A stretch of DNA of 64,000 bases from Asanoa ferruginea (GCF_003387075.1 NZ_QUMQ01000001.1:2418001-2482000); one strand, 5' to 3'; positions 31,451 through 40,511 are shown, counted from the stretch's first letter. Notes: generated by a model from the sequence alone, not told the origin. A program made the numbers and translations.

Positions 31451-31554
31451 GCATTGACGCCTGATCTATTCGGCGATTTAAATATGGCCGCGAGGTCACC
31501 AGTCCGCTCCTTTCGGTAACCGATTGGCGCATTTGCCCTCGGTACGCTGCGCCG

Positions 31555-31983
31555 GTGAGCTATGCACTCATGTTTATGCGGCGGCAGCCGGGACAGAGCT
31601 GGGACGAGGCCCTCGAAGCGGCCGACGACTACCACGATTTCGGCGCCGGCCCCGAGGCCGACGTCTGGCAGCGGGTGGTCGGGCGAGCGCGGTTCCTGCT
31701 CGGCGAGGTCGCGCTGCGGATGACCGACGACTGCGGGAAGCTCGACCACGAGCGCACCGGCCTGCGGCTCCTGCTCTTCGCCGATTCGGCCGAGCTGACC
31801 GTCCCCGCTGACGACGCCGCCCTGCTGCGCACGATGTTCCTGCTCGGCCAGGTCGTCGAAGAGGAGACCGGCCTCGAGGGTTACGACCCGCGGCTGGGCA
31901 AGCCGATCCGCGAGGCCGCCGCCAACCTCGACCTCGGCGCGGCCTCGTTCGAGTCGGTCGCCCGGATCCTCAGCGACCAATAG
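31555..31983 (+). CDS. Hypothetical protein, first of a tandem paralog pair
   Basis: 142 residues from GTG 31555 (MSYALMFMRRQPGQSWDEAL). The family is unknown to me. It shares with the next gene the opening MSY-LMF-RRQPGQ-W, the middle DVWQRVV-RAR-LLGEV, a DDCG turn, LLFADSAELTV, and the end VVEEETGLEGYDP followed by AAANLDLGAASFES. It is cytoplasmic and acidic, with no signal. TACGCT at 31543-31548 lies 6 nt before GTG, suggesting a leaderless mRNA. Confidence 0.82.
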   Translation: MSYALMFMRRQPGQSWDEALEAADDYHDFGAGPEADVWQRVVGRARFLLGEVALRMTDDCGKLDHERTGLRLLLFADSAELTVPADDAALLRTMFLLGQVVEEETGLEGYDPRLGKPIREAAANLDLGAASFESVARILSDQ

Positions 31984-32012
31984 CGCGTGCGCCACCCTTA
32001 TACCCTGCACCG

Positions 32013-32459
32013 GTGAGCTACGACCTCATGTTCGTCCGCCGTCAGCCCGGCCAGACCTGGGCCGACGCGCTGGACGCGGTCGAGGATGACGACGAGTTCG
32101 GTGCCGGCCCGGCGCCCGACGTCTGGCAGCGGGTGGTGGAGCGGGCCCGGCTGCTACTCGGCGAGGTCTCGCTGTTCGTGACCGACGACTGCGGCGAGAT
32201 CAACCACGAGCCCACCAACATCCAGCTCGACCTGTTCGCCGACTCGGCCGGCATGAGCGTGCCCTACGGCCCCACCGGCGACGGCGCCACCGCGATCCTC
32301 CACGCGATGTATCTGCTGGGCCGGATCGTCGAGGAGGAGACCGGCCTGGAGGGCTACGACCCGCAGGTCGACAAGCCGCTGGCGGAAGCCGCGGCCAACC
32401 TCGACCTCGGCGCCGCCTCCTTCGAGACGGTCGCCCACCTGCTGCGCACGCTCACCTGA
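32013..32459 (+). CDS. Hypothetical protein, second of a tandem paralog pair
   Basis: 148 residues from GTG 32013 (MSYDLMFVRRQPGQTWADAL). It is a clear duplicate of the gene 30 bp upstream, with a few extra residues (SVPYGPTGDGAT) in the centre. The promoter appears duplicated too: TACCCT at 32001-32006 lies 6 nt before GTG, so each copy probably makes its own leaderless mRNA. Function unknown. Its stop overlaps the convergent histidine kinase gene by 8 nt. Confidence 0.82.
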   Translation: MSYDLMFVRRQPGQTWADALDAVEDDDEFGAGPAPDVWQRVVERARLLLGEVSLFVTDDCGEINHEPTNIQLDLFADSAGMSVPYGPTGDGATAILHAMYLLGRIVEEETGLEGYDPQVDKPLAEAAANLDLGAASFETVAHLLRTLT

Positions 32460-33696
32460 CCAGCGGCAGGGTCACGTCGACGACCAGGCCACCGCCGGCG
32501 CGGGGCTGCGCCGTGACGTCGCCGCCGTGCGCGCGGGCCACCGAGCGCACGATCGACAGCCCCAGCCCGGTGCCGTGCGCGGAGCCGACCCGGTCGGTCA
32601 GCCGGCGGAACGGCTCGAACAGCCCGGCCACCTCGACCGCCGGCACCACGGGGCCGGTGTTGGCCACCGTGAGCACCGCGTGGTCCGCGGACGAGCGCGT
32701 GGTCACCGTGACCCAGCCGGCCGCGACGTTGTGCCGGATCGCGTTCTCCACGAGATTCTGCGCGAGGCGCTCCAAGAGCACCGGGTCGCCGGCCGTAGGA
32801 GCCGGGGCCCCGCCGAGGTCGAACGACAGCGCGGCACCGCGGGCGTCGGCGCCGAACTGCTCGTGCACCCGGGCCGCCACCTCCGCCAGGTCGACCGCCA
32901 CCGGATCGGCGACCGCCTGCTCGGAGCGGGCCAGCGTGAGCAGCCCGTCGATCAGCCGCTCGTGCCGGGCGTTGACCTCCAGCAGGGTCGCGCCGAGGTC
33001 GACCAGCTCCGGTGGCGCACCGGGCCGGCCCATCGCCACCTCGACGAGCGTGCGGTTCACCGCCAACGGCGTACGCAATTCGTGTGAGGCATTCGCGACG
33101 AACCGCCGCTGGCCGTCGAAGGACGCGTCCAGCCGGGCCAGCATGTCGTCGAACGTGTCGGCCAGTTCGCGCAGTTCGTCACGCGGCCCGGACAGCCCGA
33201 TCCGCTCGTGCAGGTTGCGGTCGGCCACCCGGCGGGCGGTCGCGGTGATCTGGGTGAGCGGACGCAGCGTGCGGCCGGCCATCAGCCAGCCAACCCAAAC
33301 CCCGAGCACCGTCACCACGCCGACCGCGACACCGCCCCGGGTCAGCAGCGAGTTGAGCGTGCGCTGTTTGAGGTCGTGTTGGAGCCGCTGGGCCAGTTCG
33401 AGCCGGTCCGAGATGGACTGCCGCTGTTGCTCCGTGAGCGACGGGGCGTCGAGCGCCTTGGCGATCACGTTCGGGTCGACCGCGAGGTCGGAGAGGAAGT
33501 CGCGGGCGCTGGCCGGAAGCTGCTGGCCGGTCTTCCCGTCGAAGATCACCGAGGCGTCGATCTTCTGGCGGTCGAGACTGGCGTCCATCAGCACATAGGT
33601 GACCGCGAGCAGGGCGACACCGGCGACCAGGAAGACCAGGCCGTAGGTGAGGGTCAGCCGGGCCCGGACGGTGAGCCGGGAGGTCAGCCACTTCAT
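32452..33696 (-). CDS. Sensor histidine kinase
   Basis: Membrane kinase of a two-component pair, 414 residues from ATG 33696. TM1 (about 13-35, LTYGLVFLVAGVALLAVTYVL) and TM2 (about 120-142, GGVAVGVVTVLGVWVGWLMA) enclose a ~85-residue extracellular sensor region. HAMP follows (RTLRPLTQITATARRVADRN). The phospho-acceptor box is FVANASHELRTPLAVNRTL; the N box (LVENAIRHN) and G boxes (GTGLGLSIV) are intact. Start and response-regulator stop overlap as ATGA. The pair is divergent from a lipoprotein/ABC exporter operon, which it may control. Confidence 0.95.
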   Translation of the reverse strand: MKWLTSRLTVRARLTLTYGLVFLVAGVALLAVTYVLMDASLDRQKIDASVIFDGKTGQQLPASARDFLSDLAVDPNVIAKALDAPSLTEQQRQSISDRLELAQRLQHDLKQRTLNSLLTRGGVAVGVVTVLGVWVGWLMAGRTLRPLTQITATARRVADRNLHERIGLSGPRDELRELADTFDDMLARLDASFDGQRRFVANASHELRTPLAVNRTLVEVAMGRPGAPPELVDLGATLLEVNARHERLIDGLLTLARSEQAVADPVAVDLAEVAARVHEQFGADARGAALSFDLGGAPAPTAGDPVLLERLAQNLVENAIRHNVAAGWVTVTTRSSADHAVLTVANTGPVVPAVEVAGLFEPFRRLTDRVGSAHGTGLGLSIVRSVARAHGGDVTAQPRAGGGLVVDVTLPLVR

Positions 33697-34349
33697 CGGA
33701 TCTGATACCCCACTCCCGGCACGGTCAGCACCACCTGCGGCGGGCCCAGCTTGCGACGCAGCGTCATGACGGTCACCCGCAGCACGTTGGTGAACGGGTC
33801 GATGTGCTCGTCCCACGCCCGCTCCAACAGTTGCTCGGCGCTCACTACCGACCCGTCCGCGCGGAGCAACTCCTCCAGCACCGCGAACTCCTTGCGGGAC
33901 AACACCAGCGGGAGGCCGTCGCGTGTCACCTCCCGCCGGCCCGGGTCGAGCGTGAGGCCGCCCCGGCGCAGCAGCGGCGGTGCGGCGGGCCGGGCCCGGC
34001 GGCCGAGCGCCCGCACCCGCGCGACCAGCTCGGCGAACGCGAAGGGCTTGGGCAGGTAGTCGTCGGCGCCCAGGCCCAGGCCGGCCACCCGGTCGGCGAC
34101 GTCGACGGCCGCGGTCAGCATCAGCACCCGGGTGGCCGCGCCGGACGCGACCACCGCCCGGCAGACGTCGTCGCCGTGCACGATCGGCAGATCGCGGTCG
34201 AGCACCAGCACGTCGTACTCGTTGACGCCGAGCCGTTCCAGCGCCGCGTCGCCGTCGTAGACGACATCGACCGCGAGCGCCTCGCGCCGCAGCCCCTCGC
34301 CGACTGCGTCGGCCAGCAACCGCTCGTCCTCCACCACCAGTACCCGCAC
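33693..34349 (-). CDS. OmpR-family response regulator
   Basis: 218 residues from GTG 34349 (VRVLVVEDERLLADAV), the usual size; the frame is open further upstream without homology. The receiver domain has the acidic pair ED, the phospho-Asp in VLVLDRDLPIVHGDD, and K in LPKPFAFAEL. The winged-helix DNA-binding domain shows LTLDPGRREVTRDG, LSRKEFAVLEELL and VLRVTVMTLRRKLG. It is translationally coupled to the kinase gene. A 9-bp-arm inverted repeat (34374-34418) lies just upstream, in the divergent promoter. Confidence 0.95.
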   Translation of the reverse strand: MRVLVVEDERLLADAVGEGLRREALAVDVVYDGDAALERLGVNEYDVLVLDRDLPIVHGDDVCRAVVASGAATRVLMLTAAVDVADRVAGLGLGADDYLPKPFAFAELVARVRALGRRARPAAPPLLRRGGLTLDPGRREVTRDGLPLVLSRKEFAVLEELLRADGSVVSAEQLLERAWDEHIDPFTNVLRVTVMTLRRKLGPPQVVLTVPGVGYQIR

Positions 34350-34373
34350 CCCGTCATGGTCGCCGACCAGTGG

Positions 34374-34418
34374 ATAAGGCCGCCATAAGCAGCCGGACCG
34401 GCTTGATGTCGGCCTTAT
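34374..34418. promoter_or_regulatory. Inverted repeat in the divergent promoter
   Basis: ATAAGGCCG (34374-34382) and CGGCCTTAT (34410-34418) are perfect inverted arms 36 bp apart centre to centre, between the response regulator and the lipoprotein gene. Candidate operator for the regulator. Confidence 0.5.
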
Positions 34419-34463
34419 GCGCGGACCGGTGGACTGCGGGTCAGCGAACGGAAGGAGAAACCA

Positions 34464-34976
34464 ATGACGCTCAAGCGGCGGATAGCCGTACCCCTGCTGG
34501 CTCTTGGTCTTGGAATCGGTCTTGCCGCGTGCAAGGGCCCGACGGAACCGGCCCGCGTTGCCAGTGCCGGCGGTGCCAGCAGCACGCCGAGCCCAGCCGG
34601 CGGCAAGTCCGACGAGGAACGCGGCCGGGACTTCGCGGAATGCATGCGGGAGCAGGGTGTCGACCTGCCCGACCCGCAGCCCGGCGGGAAGGTCGACATG
34701 GACGGCATCGACAAGGACAAGGCGATCGGCGCGGTCGTGGCGTGCCGCGACGTCATGCCCAACGGCGGCGAATACGGCAAGCTCGACCCGGGCCAGCTCG
34801 AGAAACAGCGGGCGCTCGCCGTGTGCATGCGGGCCAACGGGGTGCCCGATTTCCCCGACCCCGATCCGGCCGGCGAGTCCATCCGCGACTACCTGTTCGA
34901 CAAGCACGATGACGGCGTCCTCACCGCGCTCGACAAATGCCGTGACGCCGCGCCCACCCCGGGAGCCGGCAGGTGA
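34464..34976 (+). CDS. Secreted lipoprotein with two CMR-G-PDP repeats
   Basis: 170 residues. ATG 34464 has GGAAGGAG upstream. Signal peptide with lipobox LAAC (Cys about residue 23). The mature part has two related units, FAECMREQGVDLPDPQPGGK and LAVCMRANGVPDFPDPDPAG, with further cysteines in VVACRD and LDKCRD that could form disulfides. Such proteins occur beside MacA/MacB-like exporters in actinomycetes; function unknown. It is first in a four-gene operon, and its stop overlaps the adaptor gene. Confidence 0.85.
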   Translation: MTLKRRIAVPLLALGLGIGLAACKGPTEPARVASAGGASSTPSPAGGKSDEERGRDFAECMREQGVDLPDPQPGGKVDMDGIDKDKAIGAVVACRDVMPNGGEYGKLDPGQLEKQRALAVCMRANGVPDFPDPDPAGESIRDYLFDKHDDGVLTALDKCRDAAPTPGAGR

Positions 34977-36010
34977 CGCGTCGGTCCCGGGCCGTCCTGG
35001 CGGTGGCCATCGCGGTGGTGGCGGCCGGCGCCGCCGTCACCGCCGCGGTCGGTTTCGGCAGCGGCGACAGTGGTACGGCGCATGCCGGCGACCAACCGCC
35101 GCGGACCGCGACGGTGACCCGGCAGACCCTGGTCGACAGCGAGAAGGTCGACGGCACGCTCGGCTACGGCGACCCGGTGGCATTGCGCGGCACCGGCGGC
35201 ATGGTCACCTGGCTAGCGCCGGAAGGTGCCACGGTGCGGCGCGGCAAGCCGGTGTTCCGGGTCGACGGCGCGCCGGTCGTGCTGCTCTACGGCCCGCTGC
35301 CGCTCTACCGGCCGCTGTCGCCGGGCGTCGCGGGCCCCGACGTGAAGCAGTTCGAGCGCAACCTGGCCGCGCTCGGCTACCGGGGTTTCACCGTCGACGA
35401 CGACTACACCGGCGCGACCGCCGACGCGGTGCGCGAGTGGCAGGACGACCTCGGCGTCGACGAGAAAGGCACGGTCACCGCGGGCCTGGTCGCCTACGCG
35501 CCGGGCGCGATCCGGATCGCCGCCCACACCGCCCCGGTCGGCGCGCCGGCCGGCGGGCAGGTGGTCAGCTACACCGGCACGGCCCGGTTGGTGACGGTCG
35601 ACCTGCCGGTCGCCGACCGGCACCTCGCGGTCGCCGGCGCGGCCGCTGCCATCGAGCTGCCGGACGGTAAGACGGCGAAGGGGACGGTGGCCTCGGTGGG
35701 TGCGGTCGCCTCGGCCGCAGCCGGCTCGGACAGCGCGCCCACCGTCGAGGTGACGGTGACGGTCGCCGACGCGAAGGCGCTCGGCGATCTCCAGGAGGGC
35801 CCGGTCGACGTGTCGCTGACCGCGTCGCGCCGCGAAGGCGTGTTGACTGTGCCAGTCGCCGCGCTGGTCGCGCTCGCCGAGGGCGGCTATGGCGTGCAGG
35901 TCGCCGACGGCCGCTACCTGGCGGTGGAGACCGGGCTGTTCGCCGATGGCCGGGTCGAGGTCAGCGGCTCGGGCCTGGCCGCCGGAATGACCGTGGGGGT
36001 GCCGTCGTGA
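34973..36010 (+). CDS. Exporter periplasmic adaptor with peptidoglycan-binding domain
   Basis: 345 residues from GTG 34973, overlapping the upstream stop. One N-terminal membrane anchor ([21 protein letters not shown]). A MacA/HlyD-like half follows ([22 protein letters not shown]), then a PG_binding_1-like domain ([34 protein letters not shown]). A beta-rich end contains [21 protein letters not shown] and [20 protein letters not shown]. The layout is typical of the Gram-positive adaptor that works with MacB-type ABC proteins. Confidence 0.88.
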   Translation: MTRRSRAVLAVAIAVVAAGAAVTAAVGFGSGDSGTAHAGDQPPRTATVTRQTLVDSEKVDGTLGYGDPVALRGTGGMVTWLAPEGATVRRGKPVFRVDGAPVVLLYGPLPLYRPLSPGVAGPDVKQFERNLAALGYRGFTVDDDYTGATADAVREWQDDLGVDEKGTVTAGLVAYAPGAIRIAAHTAPVGAPAGGQVVSYTGTARLVTVDLPVADRHLAVAGAAAAIELPDGKTAKGTVASVGAVASAAAGSDSAPTVEVTVTVADAKALGDLQEGPVDVSLTASRREGVLTVPVAALVALAEGGYGVQVADGRYLAVETGLFADGRVEVSGSGLAAGMTVGVPS

Positions 36011-36672
36011 CGCTGGTCGCGCTGCGCGACGTGCGCAAGGAATATCCGGGTGGCGTGGTCGCCGTCGACGGCATCTCGCTGACCGTCGAGGAAGGCGAGT
36101 TGCTCGCCATCGTCGGACCGTCCGGCTCCGGCAAGTCGACCGTGCTGCACCTGGTAGGCACGCTCGACCGACCGACCTCGGGACAGGTCGAGATCGCCGG
36201 GTACGACGTCGCCGCGCTCTCCGACCGCCGGCTCTCCGCGCTGCGGGCCACCCGGATCGGCTTCGTCTTCCAGCAGTTCCACCTGGCGCCGGGGGTGCCG
36301 GCGCTGGACGCGGTCGCCGACGGCCTGCTCTACGCCGGCGTGCGCCGCCCGGCCCGGCTGGAGCGGGCCCGGTCGGCGCTGACCAGCGTCGGGCTCGGTC
36401 ACCGGTTGCGGCACCGGCCGCACGAGCTCTCCGGTGGCGAACGGCAGCGGGTGGCGATCGCCCGCGCGATCGTCGGTGGCCCGTCGCTGCTGCTGGCGGA
36501 CGAGCCGACCGGCAACCTCGACTCGGCGTCCGGCGTCGCGGTGCTGGACCTGTTGCACGGGCTGCACGCGGCCGGCACCACGGTCATCGTGATCACCCAC
36601 GACCGGGAGATCGCCGCACGGCTGCCCCGGCGGGTGGAGATCCGCGACGGAGGTGTCACATGCGACTCCTGA
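36007..36672 (+). CDS. MacB-type ABC transporter ATPase
   Basis: 221 residues, overlapping the adaptor stop (GTGA). Walker A is GPSGSGKST, the Q loop is [12 protein letters not shown], the signature is [14 protein letters not shown], Walker B is [13 protein letters not shown] and the switch His is in VIVITHD. LolD/MacB class, energising export or mechanotransmission across the membrane. It overlaps the permease gene by 13 nt. Confidence 0.95.
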   Translation: MTLVALRDVRKEYPGGVVAVDGISLTVEEGELLAIVGPSGSGKSTVLHLVGTLDRPTSGQVEIAGYDVAALSDRRLSALRATRIGFVFQQFHLAPGVPALDAVADGLLYAGVRRPARLERARSALTSVGLGHRLRHRPHELSGGERQRVAIARAIVGGPSLLLADEPTGNLDSASGVAVLDLLHGLHAAGTTVIVITHDREIAARLPRRVEIRDGGVTCDS

Positions 36673-37847
36673 CCGCCGCCCGTCTCGGTCCGGCCGACCT
36701 GGCCCGGCTCGGCGTCGCGGGGTTGCGCTCGCGCCCGCTGCGGGCGGTGCTCGCCGCGCTCGGGATCGCGATCGGCATCGCCGCGATGACCGCGGTCGTC
36801 GGCGTTTCCGCGTCGAGCCGGGCGGAGCTGCACCGCACCCTCGACCGGCTGGGCACCAACCTGCTGACCGTCGGCCCGGGCACCAAACTCTTCGCCGACG
36901 AGCCGGCCGAGCTGCCGGTCGAAGCGCCCGCGATGGTCGGCCGGATCGGCCCGGTGACCTCGGTCAGCGCGACCGGCCGGGTGGACGCGCGGGTCTACCG
37001 CACCGACCGGATCCCGGCCCCGCAGAACGGAAGCATCGCCGTCGTCGCCAGCTACCTCGACCTGCCGGCGACGGTCGGCGCCACGGTGGCCGACGGGGTC
37101 TGGCTCAACGCGGCCACCGCCCGGTATCCGGCGGTCGTGCTCGGCGCGACCGCGGCGGCCCGGCTCGGCGCGGTCACCGGGCAGCCCGTCTGGCTCGGCG
37201 ACCTCTGGTTCACCGTGGTCGGGGTGCTGGCACCGGTGCCGCTGGCGCCGGAGCTCGACTCGTCGGCGCTGGTCGGCTGGGACACGGCTGCCGGCTATCT
37301 GGGCTTCGACGGTCATCCGACCACCATCTACACCCGCGCAGCCGAGTCGTCGGTCGAGGCGGTGGCGGCCGTGCTCGCCAACACCGCCAACCCCGAGTCG
37401 CCGACGGAGGTGCAGGTGTCCAGGCCGTCTGACGCGCTGGTCGCGGGCCGGGCCGCCGACGACGCGTTCACCGGGCTGCTGCTCGGTCTCGGTGCGGTGG
37501 CGTTGCTGGTCGGCGGCGTCGGTGTGGCCAACACGATGGTGATCTCGGTGCTCGAACGGCGCGGCGAGATCGGGCTGCGCCGCGCGCTGGGCGCGACCCG
37601 GGGGCAGATCCGGGCGCAGTTCCTCGCTGAGTCGCTGCTGCTGTGCGCGCTGGGCGGGGTCGGCGGTGTGCTGCTCGGCATCGGGGTGACCACGGCGTAC
37701 GCGATGGCCCAGGGTTGGCCCGCGGTCGTGCCGGCGTGGGCGTCGCTCGGTGCCGTCGGCGCGACGCTGGTGATCGGCGCGGTGGCCGGGCTCTATCCGG
37801 CGGTCCGGGCGGCACGGCTGGCACCGACCTCGGCGTTGGCGCACTAG
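36660..37847 (+). CDS. MacB/FtsX-type ABC permease
   Basis: 395 residues. The N-terminal helix ([25 protein letters not shown]) is followed by a ~230-residue extracytoplasmic MacB domain. The FtsX domain follows, with three helices: [48 protein letters not shown] and [20 protein letters not shown]. The conserved link [20 protein letters not shown] is present. It is the last gene of the lipoprotein-adaptor-ATPase-permease operon; the substrate is unknown. Confidence 0.94.
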   Translation: MRLLTAARLGPADLARLGVAGLRSRPLRAVLAALGIAIGIAAMTAVVGVSASSRAELHRTLDRLGTNLLTVGPGTKLFADEPAELPVEAPAMVGRIGPVTSVSATGRVDARVYRTDRIPAPQNGSIAVVASYLDLPATVGATVADGVWLNAATARYPAVVLGATAAARLGAVTGQPVWLGDLWFTVVGVLAPVPLAPELDSSALVGWDTAAGYLGFDGHPTTIYTRAAESSVEAVAAVLANTANPESPTEVQVSRPSDALVAGRAADDAFTGLLLGLGAVALLVGGVGVANTMVISVLERRGEIGLRRALGATRGQIRAQFLAESLLLCALGGVGGVLLGIGVTTAYAMAQGWPAVVPAWASLGAVGATLVIGAVAGLYPAVRAARLAPTSALAH

Positions 37848-37868
37848 ATGGTTCCGCTATCTAGATGG
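37844..37868. promoter_or_regulatory. CTAGATGG direct repeat before the PadR gene
   Basis: CTAGATGG occurs at 37844-37851 and 37861-37868, 17 bp apart. The second is part of the palindrome ATCTAGAT (37859-37866). Both precede the -10-like TAGCGT (37875-37880), where a PadR autoregulatory operator could lie. Confidence 0.4.
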
Positions 37869-37888
37869 CCGTGCTAGCGTGCTGGACC

Positions 37889-38227
37889 GTGGATCAAGAT
37901 CGCCGGGCGCAGTGGTTGCGGGGCGTGCTCGACCTGTGCGTGCTCGGGCTGCTCGCGCGCGGCGACTCCTACGGCTACGAGTTGGCCCAGTCGCTCCAGA
38001 CGGCGGGGCTCGGCGCGATCCAGGGCGGCACGCTCTACCCCGTGCTGTTGCGGTTGCAGCGCTCCGGCCTGGTGACCGTCTACTGGCGCGAGGGCGGCGG
38101 CGGTCCGGCCCGCAAGTACTACCGGATCAGCGCCGCGGGCCTCGTGGTCGTCGCCGACGCCGCCGGGCAGTGGGCGGCATTCGCGGGCGGGGTCGGCGCG
38201 ATACTCCAGGAAAGGACGGCGCGGTGA
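37889..38227 (+). CDS. PadR family transcriptional regulator
   Basis: 112 residues. GTG 37889 (VDQDRRAQWLRGVLDLCVLG) is chosen because homology begins there and TAGCGT lies 8 nt before it; an ATG at 37865 is in frame. The winged helix has LLARGDSYGYELAQSL, the family signature GGTLYPVLLRLQRSGLV and the wing GPARKYYRIS. It is coupled to the ABC-2 exporter genes downstream (overlap GTGA), so it probably represses its own operon, as PadR proteins do. Confidence 0.93.
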   Translation: MDQDRRAQWLRGVLDLCVLGLLARGDSYGYELAQSLQTAGLGAIQGGTLYPVLLRLQRSGLVTVYWREGGGGPARKYYRISAAGLVVVADAAGQWAAFAGGVGAILQERTAR

Positions 38228-39030
38228 GACACGAGATCTGGCTGGCCGCACTCAGCGAAGAACTCCGGCGGCACGGCGTCGGGCCGGACCTGGCGGGTCA
38301 CGTGGTGGCCGAGGCCGCCGGGCACCTGCGCGACAGCGGCGAAGCACCGCTGCGCGCGTTCGGGCCGCCGGACGCCTACGCGGCGGCGGTCGCCGACAGC
38401 ATCGGTGGTCCGGCTCCCCGGGCCTCATCAGGTCCGGTTCGGCTGCGGGCCATCGACATCGTCAAGAGGTACGGGAAGCGCACGGTGCTCTCCGGCGCCT
38501 CGCTGACCGTCCACGCAGGACAGGTCGCCGCCGTGGTCGGTGCCAACGGCTCCGGCAAGTCGACGTTCCTGCGGATCTGCGCGGGGCTGGTCGGGGCCGA
38601 CGGCGGCCGGGTCGAGGTGCACGGCACGCTCGGCTACTGCCCGCAGGCCGGCGGCACCGCCGACTTTCTCCGTGCCGACGAGCACTTCGCCCTCATCGGC
38701 GCCGGGCGGGGCGTGTCGCGCGGCGCGGCGGTGCGGTCCGGGGCCCGCCAGGCGGCGGCGCTCGACTGGACGCCCGACGGCGCGCAGGCCCGGCAGCTTT
38801 CCGGCGGCACCCGGCAGAAGCTCAACCTGGTGCTCGCCGGGCTCGGCAACCCCGACGTGCTGCTGCTCGACGAGCCCTACCAGGGTTTCGACCGGGGCAC
38901 CTACCTCGACTTCTGGCATGAGGTGTGGCGGTGGCGTGACGCCGGCCGGGCCGTCGTGGTGGTCACCCACCTGCTCAACCAACTCGACCGCGTCGACGTG
39001 GTGCTCGACCTGTCGGGGGTGTCGGTGTGA
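38224..39030 (+). CDS. ABC transporter ATPase with N-terminal HAAS-like region
   Basis: 268 residues from GTG 38224. Residues ~1-65 (EIWLAALSEELRRHGVGPDL, then FGPPDAYAAAVADS) look like the short helical HAAS/permease-prefix module that usually stands alone beside PadR genes. A compact ABC ATPase follows, with Walker A GANGSGKST, a short QAGG Q loop, signature LSGGTRQKLNLVLAG, Walker B VLLLDEPYQGFD and VVVTHL. The order PadR, HAAS-ATPase, ABC-2 permease suggests a PadR-controlled exporter. Confidence 0.88.
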   Translation: MRHEIWLAALSEELRRHGVGPDLAGHVVAEAAGHLRDSGEAPLRAFGPPDAYAAAVADSIGGPAPRASSGPVRLRAIDIVKRYGKRTVLSGASLTVHAGQVAAVVGANGSGKSTFLRICAGLVGADGGRVEVHGTLGYCPQAGGTADFLRADEHFALIGAGRGVSRGAAVRSGARQAAALDWTPDGAQARQLSGGTRQKLNLVLAGLGNPDVLLLDEPYQGFDRGTYLDFWHEVWRWRDAGRAVVVVTHLLNQLDRVDVVLDLSGVSV

Positions 39031-39716
39031 ACCGGACCATGACCATCGCCGAGATGACCCTGCGGGAGACGGGGCGCCGCCGCGGCGTACTCGTGCTGCT
39101 GCTGCTTTTGCCGCTGGCCTTTTATCTTGCCCGGCGTGGCGACCACCTGGGCCAGTCGATCCGGTTCGTGTGCCTGGGGTTGAGTTGGGCGCTGAGCACC
39201 GCTGCGCTGTTCGTCGGCTCGGCGGCGCGGTCGCTCGAACCGCGGCTGCGCCTGTCCGGCTATCGCACGCACCAGCTTTTCCTCGGGCGATTGCTGGCGT
39301 TGTGGACGCTCGGTGTCGCCTTGTCGCTGCCGTATTTCGCGTTGATTCTCTTTGACCAGAAGAATATTCGGTACGGCGCGATCGCGGTGATCATGCTCCT
39401 TGGTGTGCTGGTCGCGCCGCTGCTCGGGCTGGCGGTCAGCGCGCTGCTGCCGCGCGATCTCGAGGGCATGCTGGTGCTGCTCACCGTCGTCGGGTTGCAG
39501 ATGATCCTCGATCCGGCCGGCAATGCCGCGCGGGTGTTGCCGTTCTGGTTCAGTCGCGAGATCGGCACCTACGCGATCGACCACACGTCGGTCGGTTATC
39601 TCGATCGGGGCGTGCTGCATGGCGTGCTGACCGCGGGGGTGTTGCTGCTGGTGGTGGCCGTGGCGTTCGGCATCCGGCTGCGCCGGCGCCCGCATGTGCG
39701 CTTCGTCGAGGTGTGA
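39027..39716 (+). CDS. ABC-2 type permease
   Basis: 229 residues, overlapping the ATPase stop. Six hydrophobic segments are visible: VLVLLLLLPLAFYLA, IRFVCLGLSWALSTAALFVG, LALWTLGVALSLPYFALILF, YGAIAVIMLLGVLVAPLLGLA, LEGMLVLLTVVGLQMIL, and VLHGVLTAGVLLLVVAVAFG. It is the membrane partner of the HAAS-ATPase gene; the substrate cannot be inferred. The last gene of the padR operon, it overlaps the leader of the hydrolase. Confidence 0.85.
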   Translation: MNRTMTIAEMTLRETGRRRGVLVLLLLLPLAFYLARRGDHLGQSIRFVCLGLSWALSTAALFVGSAARSLEPRLRLSGYRTHQLFLGRLLALWTLGVALSLPYFALILFDQKNIRYGAIAVIMLLGVLVAPLLGLAVSALLPRDLEGMLVLLTVVGLQMILDPAGNAARVLPFWFSREIGTYAIDHTSVGYLDRGVLHGVLTAGVLLLVVAVAFGIRLRRRPHVRFVEV

Positions 39717-39757
39717 CCGGGCTGAAACTGTCGGTGGGTTGTCCTAGCCTTCCCGCC

Positions 39758-40459
39758 ATGGACATCGTGCTGATTCCGGGTTTCTGGCTCGACGCGTCGT
39801 CGTGGGACGAGGTCGTTCCCGCGCTGTCGGCGGCTGGCCATCGCAGCCATCCGCTGACCCTGCCGGGGATGAATCGCGGTGACGTGGACCGGTCCGCGAT
39901 CACCGCGCGTGACCACGTCGACGCGGTGGTCGCGGTGGTCGACGGGCTCGACCCCGGGGTCGTGCTGGTGGGCCACTCCGGTGGTGGCGCGATCGCGCAC
40001 GCCGTGGTCGACGCCCGGCCCGACCGGATCGCCCGGGTGGTCTACGTCGACTCCGTCCCGATCAGCGACGGCGACAACATCAACCCCAACCTGCCGGCGC
40101 GCGACGGCGAGGTGCCGCTGCCCGACTGGTCCGACTTCGACGACGAAAGCCTGGTCGACCTCGACGACTCGTTGCGCGCCGCCTTCCGGGCCAGGGCGAT
40201 CCCGACGCCGGAGCGTGTGACGTCGGACAAGTTCGCGCTCTCCGATCCGCGCCGTTATGACGTGCCGGTCACCGTCATCGCGTGCGAGATGCCGAGCGGC
40301 ATGCTGCGCCAGTTCATCGACGGAGGGCATGGCTACACCGCCGAGTTGGCGCTGGTTCGTGACGTCAGTTACATCGACCTGCCGACCTCACACTGGCCCC
40401 AGCTCACCCGCCCCAAGCAGCTCGGGGAGGCGATCGTGCGCGCCGTCCAACCGGCCTGA
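39758..40459 (+). CDS. Alpha/beta hydrolase
   Basis: 233 residues from ATG 39758 (MDIVLIPGFWLDASSWDEV). Oxyanion region IPGFWLD; the nucleophile elbow GHSGGG gives Ser; a late SHWPQ supplies the catalytic His, and the Asp is probably near VTVIACEMPSG or before. Single-domain cytoplasmic esterase-like fold with unknown substrate. TAGCCT (39745-39750) ends 7 nt before ATG, suggesting its own leaderless transcript inside the upstream gene's 3' region. Confidence 0.85.
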   Translation: MDIVLIPGFWLDASSWDEVVPALSAAGHRSHPLTLPGMNRGDVDRSAITARDHVDAVVAVVDGLDPGVVLVGHSGGGAIAHAVVDARPDRIARVVYVDSVPISDGDNINPNLPARDGEVPLPDWSDFDDESLVDLDDSLRAAFRARAIPTPERVTSDKFALSDPRRYDVPVTVIACEMPSGMLRQFIDGGHGYTAELALVRDVSYIDLPTSHWPQLTRPKQLGEAIVRAVQPA

Positions 40460-40511
40460 CGAGCTGGTCGGCTGGTGCGCCCACTGACCGGTCGTGTCAG
40501 GATGGGTTGCC

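Noticed and set aside
33697-33816. Longer start for the histidine kinase
   Set aside because: It would lie within the response regulator gene; ATG 33696 overlaps the regulator stop and precedes TM1 properly.
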